Below are positions 27,629-35,706 of a DNA stretch of 64,000 nucleotides, piece after piece. The notes under the pieces are model-generated. The model saw nothing but the letters and a program-made list of their open reading frames with translations. It was not told the DNA's origin and did no database searches. Both the position numbers and the translations under genes were made by a program. Where the stretch lies: assembly GCA_963832835.1 (NCBI GenBank), contig CAWHVD010000001.1:1674001-1738000 (forward strand), read 5' to 3'. The DNA comes from CAVPKN01 sp963832835. Its GTDB lineage: Bacteria > Chlamydiota > Chlamydiia > Chlamydiales > JAAKFR01. Position 1 is the first letter of the stretch. Every line of letters starts with the position of its first letter.

Positions 27629-27988
27629 GTCGCAGCCCTACAGGCTGCAAGGTACTGACTGTGAATACCAAGGGCATTGCCCTGGGCTAGTGCAGTTTCA
27701 GCCTTTCAGGCTTAGGGAAGGTCTACATCTCAGCCTGAAAGGCTGGGACAGTGCTAGCCCAGGGCAACGCCCTGGGTTAAACCTAAAAACGGCAGTTCGA
27801 GATGGTAAAGTGATGCAAGATTTTGATTTAAAATCACTTTTAATAGGGGGCGCACATTCCCAAATGGTGAAGGGGCCCCCTAATGGAAGCGATTCTGGAT
27901 CAAAAGATTGCGTCAATTTGCCGTCTCCAACTGCCGTTTTTAGGTTAAAGAACCAAAAAACATTATCAGCAGCCTGTAGTGCTGCGAC
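27629..27988. repeat. Palindromic repeat E, copy 3, interrupted by D1
   Basis: Starts GTCGCAGCCCTACAGGCTGC and ends GCTGCGAC. It is the same as copy 31910-32102 except for the D element inserted after GCCCTGGG. It fills most of the 421-bp gap between copN and the chaperone gene. Frames through it are artefacts. Confidence 0.88.
27782..27944. mobile_element. Miniature element D, intact copy, inside E3
   Basis: A 163-bp element with perfect inverted ends CCTAAAAACGGCAGTT/AACTGCCGTTTTTAGG. TTAAA is present on each side (27777-27781, 27945-27949). The empty site is visible in the duplicate at 31910-32102 (GGGTTTAAAGAGCC), so this is a real insertion. Confidence 0.92.
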
Positions 27989-28009
27989 AAATCTGATGGC
28001 GGGTGACCC

Positions 28010-28468
28010 ATGAATCCATTTGAAGATCTCATCCATGCTTTAGGTGCTGTCATGGATATTCCCTTACGTGCCGACAACCACCAATCGTGCTTGATTACGT
28101 TTCGAGATGATGAGATTGCCGTGCAGATCGACCTGGATACCAACGGTGACCGGATTTTAATCGGTAGCCAATTGGGACGGATCACTCCAGGTGCCTACAG
28201 AGAGCGCCTATTCACCCAAGCCCTACGGGCAAATGGTGCGACACTACAGCCACACGGCATTTTGGCTTTCAGTGAAAAAAACGATACCCTGGTCCTCTTT
28301 CAATTCCTTGAATTAGCCTGGCTGACAGGCGAAAAACTGCATGATTTTTTGCACCTTTTTCGCCAGCACACCTCTGTCTGGAAAAAAGCACTTGCTGCCG
28401 GCGATGTCCCGAATATCACTGACCCAAGCACTGCACGTGGAAGTGGTATGTACGGACTACAACCATGA
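28010..28468 (+). CDS. T3SS chaperone, CesT/SycE-like (Scc1 position)
   Basis: A small acidic 152-residue protein of class I chaperone size and composition. It runs MNPFEDLIHALGAVMDIPL, then strands CLITFRDDEIAVQIDLD and a C-terminal helix FLHLFRQHTSVWKKAL. It lies between copN and malQ, where Chlamydia has scc1, which forms a heterodimeric chaperone for CopN. Family identity is by size, context and the sequence pattern. It overlaps malQ by 4 bp. A remnant of its first third is repeated at 32124. Confidence 0.85.
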   Translation: MNPFEDLIHALGAVMDIPLRADNHQSCLITFRDDEIAVQIDLDTNGDRILIGSQLGRITPGAYRERLFTQALRANGATLQPHGILAFSEKNDTLVLFQFLELAWLTGEKLHDFLHLFRQHTSVWKKALAAGDVPNITDPSTARGSGMYGLQP

Positions 28469-30057
28469 AAATAGATGATCTTATTCATTCAGCTGCAGGA
28501 CAACAATGGCAACAGATCGGTGTACGAGGCCATCATGGGATATGTCTTCCCCTTTTCTCCTTACACTCTGAAAAAAGCTGTGGTATCGGCGAATTTTATG
28601 ATTTGCTCCCCATGATCCAATGGTGCCGCGATTTGGGGCTAGATGTGATCCAGCTCTTACCTCTTAATGATATTGGCCTAGGCACTAGCCCTTACAGTTC
28701 GATTTCAGCTTTTGCACTCAGTCCCATCCACTTGAGCATCAGCGAACTTCCAGGTATTGAAGCGATTGCCGACTGGCAAGAGAAACTCTCCAAAATCCGC
28801 TACTGGAGCCGCACCCACAGGGTCAAATACCATATCATCCGCGAGCTCAAATTCGCTTTTTTACGTGACTACTTTTCACGCCTCTTTCCAGAAATTGGCA
28901 CATCCGCAGCCTATCTCCGGTTTATCCAAGAAAACCAACATTGGCTCGAACCTTATGCACTTTTCAAAGCACTCAAAGAGGTCAATTTTTGGAAAAATTG
29001 GGAAGATTGGCCCACCTTAATGAAAAGTCCCTCCATCGATGGCTACCAGGGACTCCTCAAGGAGCATGCAGCAGCTTGCAGCTTCCATACTTTCATCCAA
29101 TACCTCTGTTTCCAACAGTTTGAAACCGTCAAAAAATATGCCACAGAGAAAGGCGTTCTCCTCAAAGGAGACATCCCTATCTTGATCAGTAAAGATAGTG
29201 CAGATGTGTGGCACAATCGGCAGTATTTTCTCTTGCATCTTGCAGCAGGTGCCCCTCCCGACATGTATTCCCGTACCGGACAATATTGGGGATTTCCTCT
29301 CTACGACTGGGAAGAAATGGCTAAAAATCAATATAGCTGGTGGAAACAACGTCTCCGACTGGCCTCTCATCTCTACCACTTGTATCGCATTGACCACGTA
29401 GTCGGTTTTTTCCGCATTTGGGCCATTGGCCTTGGAAAGCCAGCCACTGAAGGATCTTTCATTCCAGCTCAGGAAAATGAATGGACCTGCCATGGGCGCA
29501 AACTGATGGAAATGATGCTGCACGCAGCGCCGATTCTTCCAATCGGCGAAGACCTCGGACTAGTGCCCCCAGCCGTTAAAGAGTGTCTCTATAGTTTAGG
29601 CATCTGCGGCACCAAAGTGATGCGCTGGGAAAGACGGTGGGATCAAGACGGCGGCTTCATTCCTGTAGAAGAATATCAACCCATGACCATGACCACCGTA
29701 TCCACCCACGATTCTGATACCCTACAACTATGGTGGCGCCACTTCCCTAAGGAAGCCAAACTATTTGCCCAATTCAAAGGATGGCCCTATACACCTTTCC
29801 TTTCCCCTCAATATCAAGAGCTTATCTTACGCGACTCCCACCATTCCGGCAGCCTTTTCCACGTGAATTTGCTTCAAGAGTATCTGGCCCTTATCCCTGA
29901 GCTTGTATCGCAAAACCCCCACAATGAGCGCATCAACATTCCCGGCAAAGTGCTCGACACCAACTGGACCTACCGCTTCAAACCCTCTGTCGAGAAAATT
30001 GTCCAACACATCCCCCTGCGTGAGAAAATCCTCAGCATCCTTAAGAGCCCATTGTAA
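28465..30057 (+). CDS. malQ: 4-alpha-glucanotransferase (amylomaltase)
   Basis: GH77 enzyme that transfers maltooligosaccharide segments in glycogen metabolism. The 530-residue protein has the N-terminal block SCGIGEFYDLLPMIQW, QLLPLNDIGLGTSPYSSISA, the nucleophile region YRIDHVVGFFRIW, the acid/base IGEDLGLVP, and the transition-state Asp in STHDSDTLQLWW. malQ in the T3SS operon is a chlamydial trait. The last codons come from an inserted element: this copy ends ILKSPL, while the duplicate at 32259-32860 ends ILKP. It overlaps the chaperone gene by 4 bp (ATGA). Confidence 0.97.
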   Translation: MKIDDLIHSAAGQQWQQIGVRGHHGICLPLFSLHSEKSCGIGEFYDLLPMIQWCRDLGLDVIQLLPLNDIGLGTSPYSSISAFALSPIHLSISELPGIEAIADWQEKLSKIRYWSRTHRVKYHIIRELKFAFLRDYFSRLFPEIGTSAAYLRFIQENQHWLEPYALFKALKEVNFWKNWEDWPTLMKSPSIDGYQGLLKEHAAACSFHTFIQYLCFQQFETVKKYATEKGVLLKGDIPILISKDSADVWHNRQYFLLHLAAGAPPDMYSRTGQYWGFPLYDWEEMAKNQYSWWKQRLRLASHLYHLYRIDHVVGFFRIWAIGLGKPATEGSFIPAQENEWTCHGRKLMEMMLHAAPILPIGEDLGLVPPAVKECLYSLGICGTKVMRWERRWDQDGGFIPVEEYQPMTMTTVSTHDSDTLQLWWRHFPKEAKLFAQFKGWPYTPFLSPQYQELILRDSHHSGSLFHVNLLQEYLALIPELVSQNPHNERINIPGKVLDTNWTYRFKPSVEKIVQHIPLREKILSILKSPL

Positions 30058-30226
30058 AACCCGCGGTCCTAGGAAAATCGATGATTTTGGTGACAATTTT
30101 AAAGGTCAGCGTGGCTGACCGGTCCGCACAGACGAGAACATACCCGGCAGGGTAGGTGAGGAGGCGAGGCGAAAATTGCCGCCAAAAGTACGGTTTTACG
30201 AGGAGCTGGAGTGTTGCAACGAGCTC
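30045..30226. mobile_element. Small insertion F at malQ 3' end
   Basis: A 182-bp insertion absent from the duplicate copy, where CATCCTTAAACCCTAG is continuous. It begins GAGCCCATTG and ends CAACGAGCTC, with TTAA (possibly CTTAA) on both sides. It changes the last three codons of malQ. It has no coding capacity and is GC-richer than its surroundings. Confidence 0.8.
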
Positions 30227-30277
30227 TTAAACCCTAGCCCACACCTAGCCCATTTTCTATTCCTCTAAACAAAAAAA

Positions 30278-30308
30278 AACGTATGCCTCCAATGGGGAGG
30301 CATACGTT
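30278..30308 (-). terminator. Hairpin terminator between convergent genes
   Basis: A 13-bp perfect stem AACGTATGCCTCC/GGAGGCATACGTT with a 5-base loop. An A-run on its left becomes a U-run for minus-strand transcription, so it best terminates the gene at 30327-31406. It may also stop malQ read-through. Confidence 0.85.
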
Positions 30309-30326
30309 ATCAGGAAGTTGATAGGC

Positions 30327-31406
30327 TCAACTTAGAGCGATATATTGATATCTAGAATTCAAATAACCCATTAGTCCTTCCTGCTGCTTAGCAGTAATTC
30401 TTTCCGAACATTTTAGAACTCCGTCACCATCTTTTATGACCACAAAATTTCTATCCGCACGGTCTTCTGGGATGAATTTTCTCTGATCACCCTCCTCTAC
30501 CCATTTACCAAAATACCTTGTAGTATAACTGCTGTTTTGCAGGCCCTCTCGGTAAAATTGGACTTGAACCAAGTCCATATCAAGTTTCTCAAAATTGTCA
30601 CCCAACAGCCCTTCAAAGTTGAGCGAGATATATTGATATTCTTTGAGCACCAAATAATCCTCTAGTTCTCTCTGCTGCTCATTAGTGTTTCTTCCCGAAA
30701 ATTTTAGAACTCCGTCACCATCTTTTATGACCACAAAATTTCTATCCGCACGGTCTTCTGGGATGAATTTTGTCTGATCACCCTCCCCTACCCATTCACC
30801 AAAATGCCTTGTAGTATAACTGCTGTTTTGCAGGCCCTCTTGGTAAAATTTGACTTGGCCCAAGCCCATATCAAGTTTCTCAAAATTGTGACCCAACAGC
30901 CCTTCGAAGTATTGTACTCTATGACCGTGGGCTTCCAATGCATGCTGCTCTTCCAACTGTTGTTTTACAGGATCCCCCTCTTGTTCTTCCGATGCGCCCT
31001 CGGTATCTGAGCCTTCAGCTTGCTCAGCTTTTCTGGCTTGATGAACTTTGTAAGAGCCACCTGCGATGGCGCCAACGCCAACTAGTCCAGCTCCAGCTAA
31101 TGCCCATAGAACTGCGTTATGTGGACCCCGATTACCTACACATTCGACTGCCTTTGCTAGCCAATCGAAGGACCCGGGTAAGAAATGGTAGTGTGCTTGT
31201 AACAAGCCTAAGCCACCAAAGACTCCTCCTAGGACAGCTACGATCCCCACGGCAACGGCTACGCCATACCAAGCCTTTGAGGTTTGCCTATTCATCCGTT
31301 CAGCGGGTTTACCATCTGCAAGCATTGAACCAGGTGTTTCTTCAATTGTTCTGCCGAAAGGCAATACTGACGCCCCACCTACTCCTGTTGCTGATGTATC
31401 ACTCAT
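30327..31406 (-). CDS. Inc-like membrane protein with tandem 96-residue repeats
   Basis: A 359-residue protein. Residues 45-70 and 96-118 are hydrophobic (GVAVAVGIVAVLGGVFGGLG and AVLWALAGAGLVGVGAIAGG), separated by a 25-residue loop. An acidic linker at 125-160 follows. Two near-identical repeats lie at about 168-262 and 264-358, each containing FEGLLG.NFEKLDM, QNSSYTTR.FG.WV and FIPEDRADRNFVVIKDGDGV. I do not recognise the repeat. Its first 120 residues match the paralogue at 32952, whose C-terminus is unrelated. The upstream region is also duplicated (33762-33935). Confidence 0.78.
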   Translation of the reverse strand: MSDTSATGVGGASVLPFGRTIEETPGSMLADGKPAERMNRQTSKAWYGVAVAVGIVAVLGGVFGGLGLLQAHYHFLPGSFDWLAKAVECVGNRGPHNAVLWALAGAGLVGVGAIAGGSYKVHQARKAEQAEGSDTEGASEEQEGDPVKQQLEEQHALEAHGHRVQYFEGLLGHNFEKLDMGLGQVKFYQEGLQNSSYTTRHFGEWVGEGDQTKFIPEDRADRNFVVIKDGDGVLKFSGRNTNEQQRELEDYLVLKEYQYISLNFEGLLGDNFEKLDMDLVQVQFYREGLQNSSYTTRYFGKWVEEGDQRKFIPEDRADRNFVVIKDGDGVLKCSERITAKQQEGLMGYLNSRYQYIALS

Positions 31407-31605
31407 ATTTCCCTCTTTGGGTTAAATGTATTAAACTCATGCGACTATTATAGCATATCTATATTAATTAATTATTTAATTAAAATTATTTTTGCATTAA
31501 TTTTTAATGAGCTTTTCTTTATAAAAAAATTTCGTAGAGGAAAGAATACTTCACAAGTTGATTTTACAACCAATAAAATCAGTTTTCTGCGAGGGAGTTA
31601 TTTTT

Positions 31606-31872
31606 TAGCCAAGGGCGGATTTCTTGGATGCGACTTTAAAATAAAGAATATCCCAAGACTGATCAGCGCAGAGACAAACACCAAAGGGAAATGAAAAAAG
31701 TGCGATCAATCCATAGGATGTCGTGGTTGTAAAAGTGTGGGTAGGCATTGTAGACACTTGCGCAGCTTATCGAGGCCGTCATATTCGGGATAGCAAAACA
31801 GATGGCAAGGGTTTGCTTAGGCCAGGAGACCTCTTCTGCAAACCAAAAGGCAAACAGGATCCAAAGCGGCAA
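31606..31872 (-). pseudogene. Remnant of a membrane protein gene, frameshifted
   Basis: On the minus strand a frame reads LPLWILFAFWFAEEVSW and continues to NHDILWIDRTFF. After one frame change it continues as FPLVFVSALISLGIFFILK and ends PPLAKK-stop near 31606. The two parts make sense as one hydrophobic C-terminal region broken by a frameshift. The 5' end is cut by repeat E4. No family is recognised. The rest of the gap 31407-31605 is the AT-rich upstream region of the gene at 30327. Confidence 0.5.
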
Positions 31873-31909
31873 GATTTTTACACCACATGTCTAAAATTCT
31901 ACCCAGCTT

Positions 31910-32102
31910 GTCGCAGCCCTACAGGCTGCAAAGTACTGACTGTGAATACCCAGGGCGTTGCCCTGGGCTAGTGCAGTTTCAGCCTTTCAGGCTGAGGGAA
32001 GGTCTACATCTCAGCCTGAAAGGCTGGGACAGTGCTAGCCCAGGGCAACGCCCTGGGTTTAAAGAGCCAAAAAACATTATCAGCAGCCTATAGGGCTGCG
32101 AC
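31910..32102. repeat. Palindromic repeat E, copy 4, uninterrupted
   Basis: 193 bp from GTCGCAGCCCTACAGGCTGC to GCTGCGAC, with internal palindromes GCCCTGGGC and CAGCCTTTCAGGCTGAG. It is the empty-site version of E3 and contains TTTAAAG where D1 is inserted in E3. Confidence 0.88.
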
Positions 32103-32123
32103 AAATCTGATGGCGGGTGACCC

Positions 32124-32258
32124 ATGAATCCATTTGAAGATCTCATCCATGCTTTAGGTGCTGTCATGGATATTCCCTTACGTGCCGACAACCACCAATC
32201 GTGCTTGATCACTTTTAAGGACGATGAGGTTGCCCTGCAGATCGACTTGGATACCAAT
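32124..32258 (+). pseudogene. 5' remnant of the T3SS chaperone gene
   Basis: The first about 45 codons match 28010-28468 (MNPFEDLIHALGAVMDIPL, CLITFKDDEVALQIDLDTN). After that the sequence switches to malQ, out of frame. The remaining frame stops after 63 codons, so no chaperone can be made from it. Confidence 0.88.
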
Positions 32259-32860
32259 AAGGATCTTTTATTCCAGCACGGGAAAAGGAATGGACCTGCC
32301 ATGGGCGCAAACTGATGGAAATGATGCTGCACGCAGCGCCGATTCTGCCCATCGGCGAAGACCTCGGTCTAGTGCCCCCGGCCGTTAAGGAGTGCCTCTA
32401 CAGTTTAGGCATCTGCGGCACCAAAGTGATGCGCTGGGAAAGACGGTGGGATCAAGACGGCGGCTTCATTCCTGTAGAAGAATATCAACCCATGACCATG
32501 ACCACCGTATCCACCCACGATTCTGATACCCTACAACTATGGTGGCGCCACTTCCCTAAGGAAGCCAAACTATTTGCCCAATTCAAAGGATGGCCCTATA
32601 CACCTTTCCTTTCCACTCAATATCAAGAACTTATCTTACGCGACTCCCACCATTCCGGCAGCCTTTTCCATGTGAATTTGCTTCAGGAGTATCTGGCCCT
32701 TATCCCTGAGCTTGTATCGCAAAACCCCCACAATGAGCGCATCAACATTCCAGGCAAAGTGCTCGACACCAACTGGACCTACCGCTTCAAACCCTCTGTC
32801 GAGAAAATTGTCCAGCACATCCCCTTGCGTGAGAAAATCCTCAGCATCCTTAAACCCTAG
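32259..32860 (+). pseudogene. 3' remnant of malQ
   Basis: Matches the last about 200 codons of malQ (from the GSFIPAQENEW region on). An open frame from ATG 32315 keeps the acid/base GEDLG and THDSD motifs but lacks the nucleophile and most of the barrel, so it cannot be active. It keeps the original C-terminus ILKP. Very few substitutions separate it from malQ, so the duplication is recent. Confidence 0.88.
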
Positions 32861-32895
32861 CCCCTTTTCTATTCCTCCATTCCGCTAAACAAAAA

Positions 32896-32926
32896 AACGT
32901 ATGCCCCCAATGGGGAGGCATACGTT
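32896..32926 (-). terminator. Hairpin terminator, duplicate copy
   Basis: Stem AACGTATGCCCCC/GGGAGGCATACGTT-like with a short loop. An A-run on the left serves as a U-run for the minus-strand gene at 32952. It is the counterpart of 30278-30308 and carries one stem substitution. Confidence 0.82.
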
Positions 32927-32951
32927 ACTAAGGAATCTTTTTTGGACACTA

Positions 32952-33761
32952 TTAGCTTCCACCATGGGAATTAAAAGTAGGGCCCGGTAGACCTTCTGGC
33001 GATTGCGTTTTCTTTTGCATTTGCTCTTCTGCCAATGCCCGCTTTGCTTCCAGCGCCTTTTGCTTCTCTGCTAATACCTCAGTTACTTTAGGCTCAAGGG
33101 CTAGACTCTGTCTATTTTGTTTCTTTACATCATCAGAGCGCACTTTTCCTAACTTGGGATTTAATGAGATCTCATCGACAGTTTTAGGCTGCTTTTTCAT
33201 GTCAGGATTAGCGAACGCAAATCTGTTCGGGGCGTCTTTAGCCAGTTTGACTGAGCCCACGTCTGTACCATCTGTTGCAGTTGTTTCAGCCTTTCGGGCT
33301 GGAAATTTATCTGTGTGTTCAGTCAGACTCTGCTTAACACTTTTCATCAACGCTATTTTTTCTTGTTCAATTCTCTGATCTTCCATTCCGGCTTTATGAA
33401 CTTTATAAGAGCCACCTGCGATGGCGCCAAGGCCTAGCACTCCAGCTCCAGCTAATGCCCATAGAACTGCGTTATGTGGACCCAGATTACCTACACATTC
33501 GACTGCCTTTGCTAGCCAATCGAAGGACCCGGGTAAGAAATGGTAGTGTGCTTGTAACAAGCCTAAGCCACCAAAGACTCCTCCTAGGACAGCTACGATC
33601 CCCACGGCAATGGCTACGCCATACCAAGCCTTTGAGGTTTGCTTATTCATCGGTTCAACGGATTTACCATCTGCAAACATTGCATCAGGTATTTCTATAA
33701 TTGATCTGGGAAGCAATTCTGGCACTCCACCTACTCTTGTTGCTGCTGATGTATCACTCAT
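32952..33761 (-). CDS. Inc-like membrane protein, paralogue of 30327-31406
   Basis: A 269-residue protein. The N-terminal about 120 residues are almost identical to the paralogue (NKQTSKAWYGVAIAVGIVAV, LAGAGVLGLGAIAGGSYKVH), with two hydrophobic segments. The C-terminal 145 residues are instead hydrophilic, lysine- and glutamate-rich and probably disordered or coiled (EKQKALEAKRALAEEQMQKK), ending NSHGGS. The tandem 96-residue repeats are missing. No function is recognised; a secreted inclusion-membrane protein is the likeliest class (inference). Confidence 0.75.
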   Translation of the reverse strand: MSDTSAATRVGGVPELLPRSIIEIPDAMFADGKSVEPMNKQTSKAWYGVAIAVGIVAVLGGVFGGLGLLQAHYHFLPGSFDWLAKAVECVGNLGPHNAVLWALAGAGVLGLGAIAGGSYKVHKAGMEDQRIEQEKIALMKSVKQSLTEHTDKFPARKAETTATDGTDVGSVKLAKDAPNRFAFANPDMKKQPKTVDEISLNPKLGKVRSDDVKKQNRQSLALEPKVTEVLAEKQKALEAKRALAEEQMQKKTQSPEGLPGPTFNSHGGS

Positions 33762-33978
33762 ATTTTCCTCTTTGGGTTAAATTTATTAAACTCATGCAAT
33801 CATTATAGCAAATCTATATTAATTAATTGTTTAATTAAAATTATTTTTGCATTAATTTTTAATGAGCTTTTCTTTATAAAAAAATTTCCTAGAAGACAGG
33901 ATAATTCACGAGTTGATTTTACGACCAATAAAATCCTCTTCCGGTGCTGAAAGGGGATTTTTTTTGGAGAAAGTGTTA

Positions 33979-34139
33979 TACCATTTCCAGAAAATAAAGC
34001 CATGAAGTGGCGCTGGCTAAAATGACAGATTTGGATGATCGTTTCGAAGCCTATGTTTTTGCGCCTAAGCGAGAAAGGATCGTTCAAAAATGGCGTGTTA
34101 TACAGTGCCAATTTGTGGCTTTATTTTCTGGAAATGGTA
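33979..34139. mobile_element. Miniature element A, copy 2
   Basis: 161 bp, opposite orientation to A1 as judged from the internal asymmetry. The flanks are TTA and TAA. It lies in the 720-bp gap 33762-34481 between divergent genes. That gap also holds the duplicated upstream region of 33761 and the leader of 34482. Confidence 0.9.
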
Positions 34140-34445
34140 TAAGTGGGTATAATCAAAGGGGTCCAAGTTTGCCTGATTATTCCGATCTGAAAAGTGAAAA
34201 GTGAATGAGAAAATGAGAAAAAGGGGAACGAAAAGCAGCTTATAGTCTCCCGACTTTGACAGTTGCTAGTGAAAATAATTTTATCACCTAATCGTTAACG
34301 GAATAGGAAAATAATGCTGTGCATTGTCGATCGATTTGAATTGATTGTTGAAAAAGCGAGCCTTTTAGGCATCTAATCAGTCACTATTATTACTCCAAAA
34401 GACTAACAAACAGTAATATAGAGTTTATCTTAATAAGCTAATCCT

Positions 34446-34481
34446 GTAAAATTAACTATAGTTAATAATAAGGAGCAGTTA
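34446..34481 (+). promoter_or_regulatory. Leader with RBS, duplicated at 35671
   Basis: The segment ending TTAATAATAAGGAGCAGTTA before the ATG at 34482 is repeated almost exactly before the ATG at 35707. AAGGAG is a strong ribosome-binding site. The shared leader shows the two genes arose by duplication including their control region. Confidence 0.65.
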
Positions 34482-35177
34482 ATGACATACCCAATTATAT
34501 TCATTAAAGATATTTTTGCACCCTCAAAAGCTCGTGAAGATTTATCCAAAAATTCTGACGATTCCCTAGGAGGGCTCATTACAGATATGGTAGTTGCCAT
34601 CCTAATGATGACAACTGCAGGCTGTGCTTTAGGTCACGTCGGTTATTTAGCAAACCTTTCTGAGATAACGTCCATTTCAATGACGGTTGCTGCAGGCACC
34701 ATCATTGTGGTTGATTGGACCCTATTTACTTTCAAAAAATACAATCCCGACACACTTTCGGATGAATTATTAATTGAGACTCCTCAGCCTGCTTCAACTA
34801 GCAAACCATTTCGCGACCCTATTGAAGCACCTAAAAAAGAAGGTTTAGAAGTTATCCAACAACGAAAATTGCTAGATCAAGCTCAATTTCGTCTGCTTGC
34901 TGGCAAAAAATACAACATGACACAGATGACATCTAACAAGCTTGCAGATGTGCACAAAGTAGGAATTCATTGGGAGCTGGTTGCAGCAGATGTGAACCAA
35001 TTGAGTGATCTTATCAGTGAAGGCCAAGGCAAACTGGGCACATTGACAGCTGATAAGTTAGAGGAAATTGCAAACATGAGCAACATCGTGTACAACCATG
35101 CACAGGGTATTTATGCAGGAATGAGAGCCTCTACTGCCGCCGACCCAGTTGTTTTATTTGAATCACTGTTCAGATAA
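34482..35177 (+). CDS. Modular Inc-like protein 1
   Basis: A 231-residue protein. The N-terminal about 95 residues (MTYPIIFIKDIFAPSKA, ITDMVVAILMMTTAGCALG, SISMTVAAGTIIVVDWTLF) contain two hydrophobic segments and are nearly identical to the paralogue at 35707. The C-terminal about 100 residues (from KKYNMTQMTSNKLADV to VVLFESLF) resemble the C-terminus of the protein at 36758. It is thus a combination of a shared membrane module and a shared helical module. No enzyme motif. Likely an inclusion-membrane protein (inference). Confidence 0.75.
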   Translation: MTYPIIFIKDIFAPSKAREDLSKNSDDSLGGLITDMVVAILMMTTAGCALGHVGYLANLSEITSISMTVAAGTIIVVDWTLFTFKKYNPDTLSDELLIETPQPASTSKPFRDPIEAPKKEGLEVIQQRKLLDQAQFRLLAGKKYNMTQMTSNKLADVHKVGIHWELVAADVNQLSDLISEGQGKLGTLTADKLEEIANMSNIVYNHAQGIYAGMRASTAADPVVLFESLFR

Positions 35178-35223
35178 ATATGGCCGACGAACAATTACGT
35201 TCCTTCGTTGTTTGCCCACTTAA

Positions 35224-35517
35224 TACCATTTATCAAAAATAAACCACGAATTGGTACTTTATAACACGCCATTTTTGAACGATCCTTTCTCGCTTAGGTG
35301 CAAAACATAGGATTCGAAACGATCCTTCAAATCTAGCATGTTACCCAGTGCCAGCAATTCCCACTGGAGGTATTTCTGTTTGAGAAGCAATGGGTTGGAA
35401 AATGCCGTTTCGTAAACTTTTTTCATTATTTTCTTTGGCAATCAAATACTTAACGTCATTTTCAGTGGGAACCGCTGACCCAGTGCCACTTCATGGCTTT
35501 ATTTTCTGGAAATGGTA
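35224..35517. mobile_element. Miniature element A, copy 3, interrupted by C
   Basis: Ends TACCATTTATC and TCTGGAAATGGTA with TAA on both sides. It is split by a 126-bp insertion with a 9-bp target duplication. Removing both leaves 159 bp, close to the normal 161. It fills much of the 529-bp gap 35178-35706; the rest is the leader of 35707. Confidence 0.9.
35352..35477. mobile_element. Small element C with 9-bp target duplication
   Basis: 126 bp with terminal inverted repeats CAGCAATTCCCACTG and CAGTGGGAACCGCTG (13 of 15 match). It is flanked by ACCCAGTGC at 35343-35351 and 35478-35486. It has no coding capacity, so it would need a transposase from elsewhere. A 9-bp duplication is found with some IS4- and IS5-group elements (family knowledge); the parent is not in this window. 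Confidence 0.85.
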
Positions 35518-35670
35518 TAATTTGCCAATTCAGATGCAAATAACAGACAGCTGCCGTTTTTTGAATTGATTGTGTAAGAAGCTAGTTTTACAGACATCAA
35601 ATCAGCGTCTATAATTAATCTATAAGACTGAAAATAAAAACGATACAGTTTACATTAATAAACAAATCCT

Positions 35671-35706
35671 GTAAAACTAACTATAGTTAATAATAAGGAG
35701 CAGTTA
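35671..35706 (+). promoter_or_regulatory. Leader with RBS, duplicate of 34446
   Basis: Near-identical to 34446-34481, including AAGGAG upstream of the ATG. Upstream of it, similarity with the first copy fades over about 100 bp. Confidence 0.65.

Larger units (their letters stand above)
27592..31576. repeat. Segmental duplication, copy 1
   Basis: Repeat E, chaperone gene, malQ, hairpin and the membrane gene 30327-31406 with its upstream region form one unit that recurs at 31873-33935. This copy contains the extra insertions D1 and F and intact genes. Boundaries are approximate, judged from where similarity stops. Confidence 0.85.
31873..33935. repeat. Segmental duplication, copy 2 (collapsed)
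   Basis: Second copy of the 27592-31576 unit: E4, then a chaperone remnant fused to the last third of malQ, hairpin 32896-32926, and membrane paralogue 32952-33761 with its upstream region. About 1.2 kb of chaperone/malQ sequence is missing, with a junction at a short GGAT-like match. Confidence 0.85.

Noticed and set aside
27585..28185. Frames of 80 to 142 codons between copN and the chaperone gene
   Set aside because: They run through repeat E3 and element D1 on both strands and reflect the palindromes only.
32315..32860. 181-codon frame as a functional gene
   Set aside because: It is the end of malQ lacking the nucleophile and most of the barrel, with the chaperone remnant upstream. Treated as a pseudogene.
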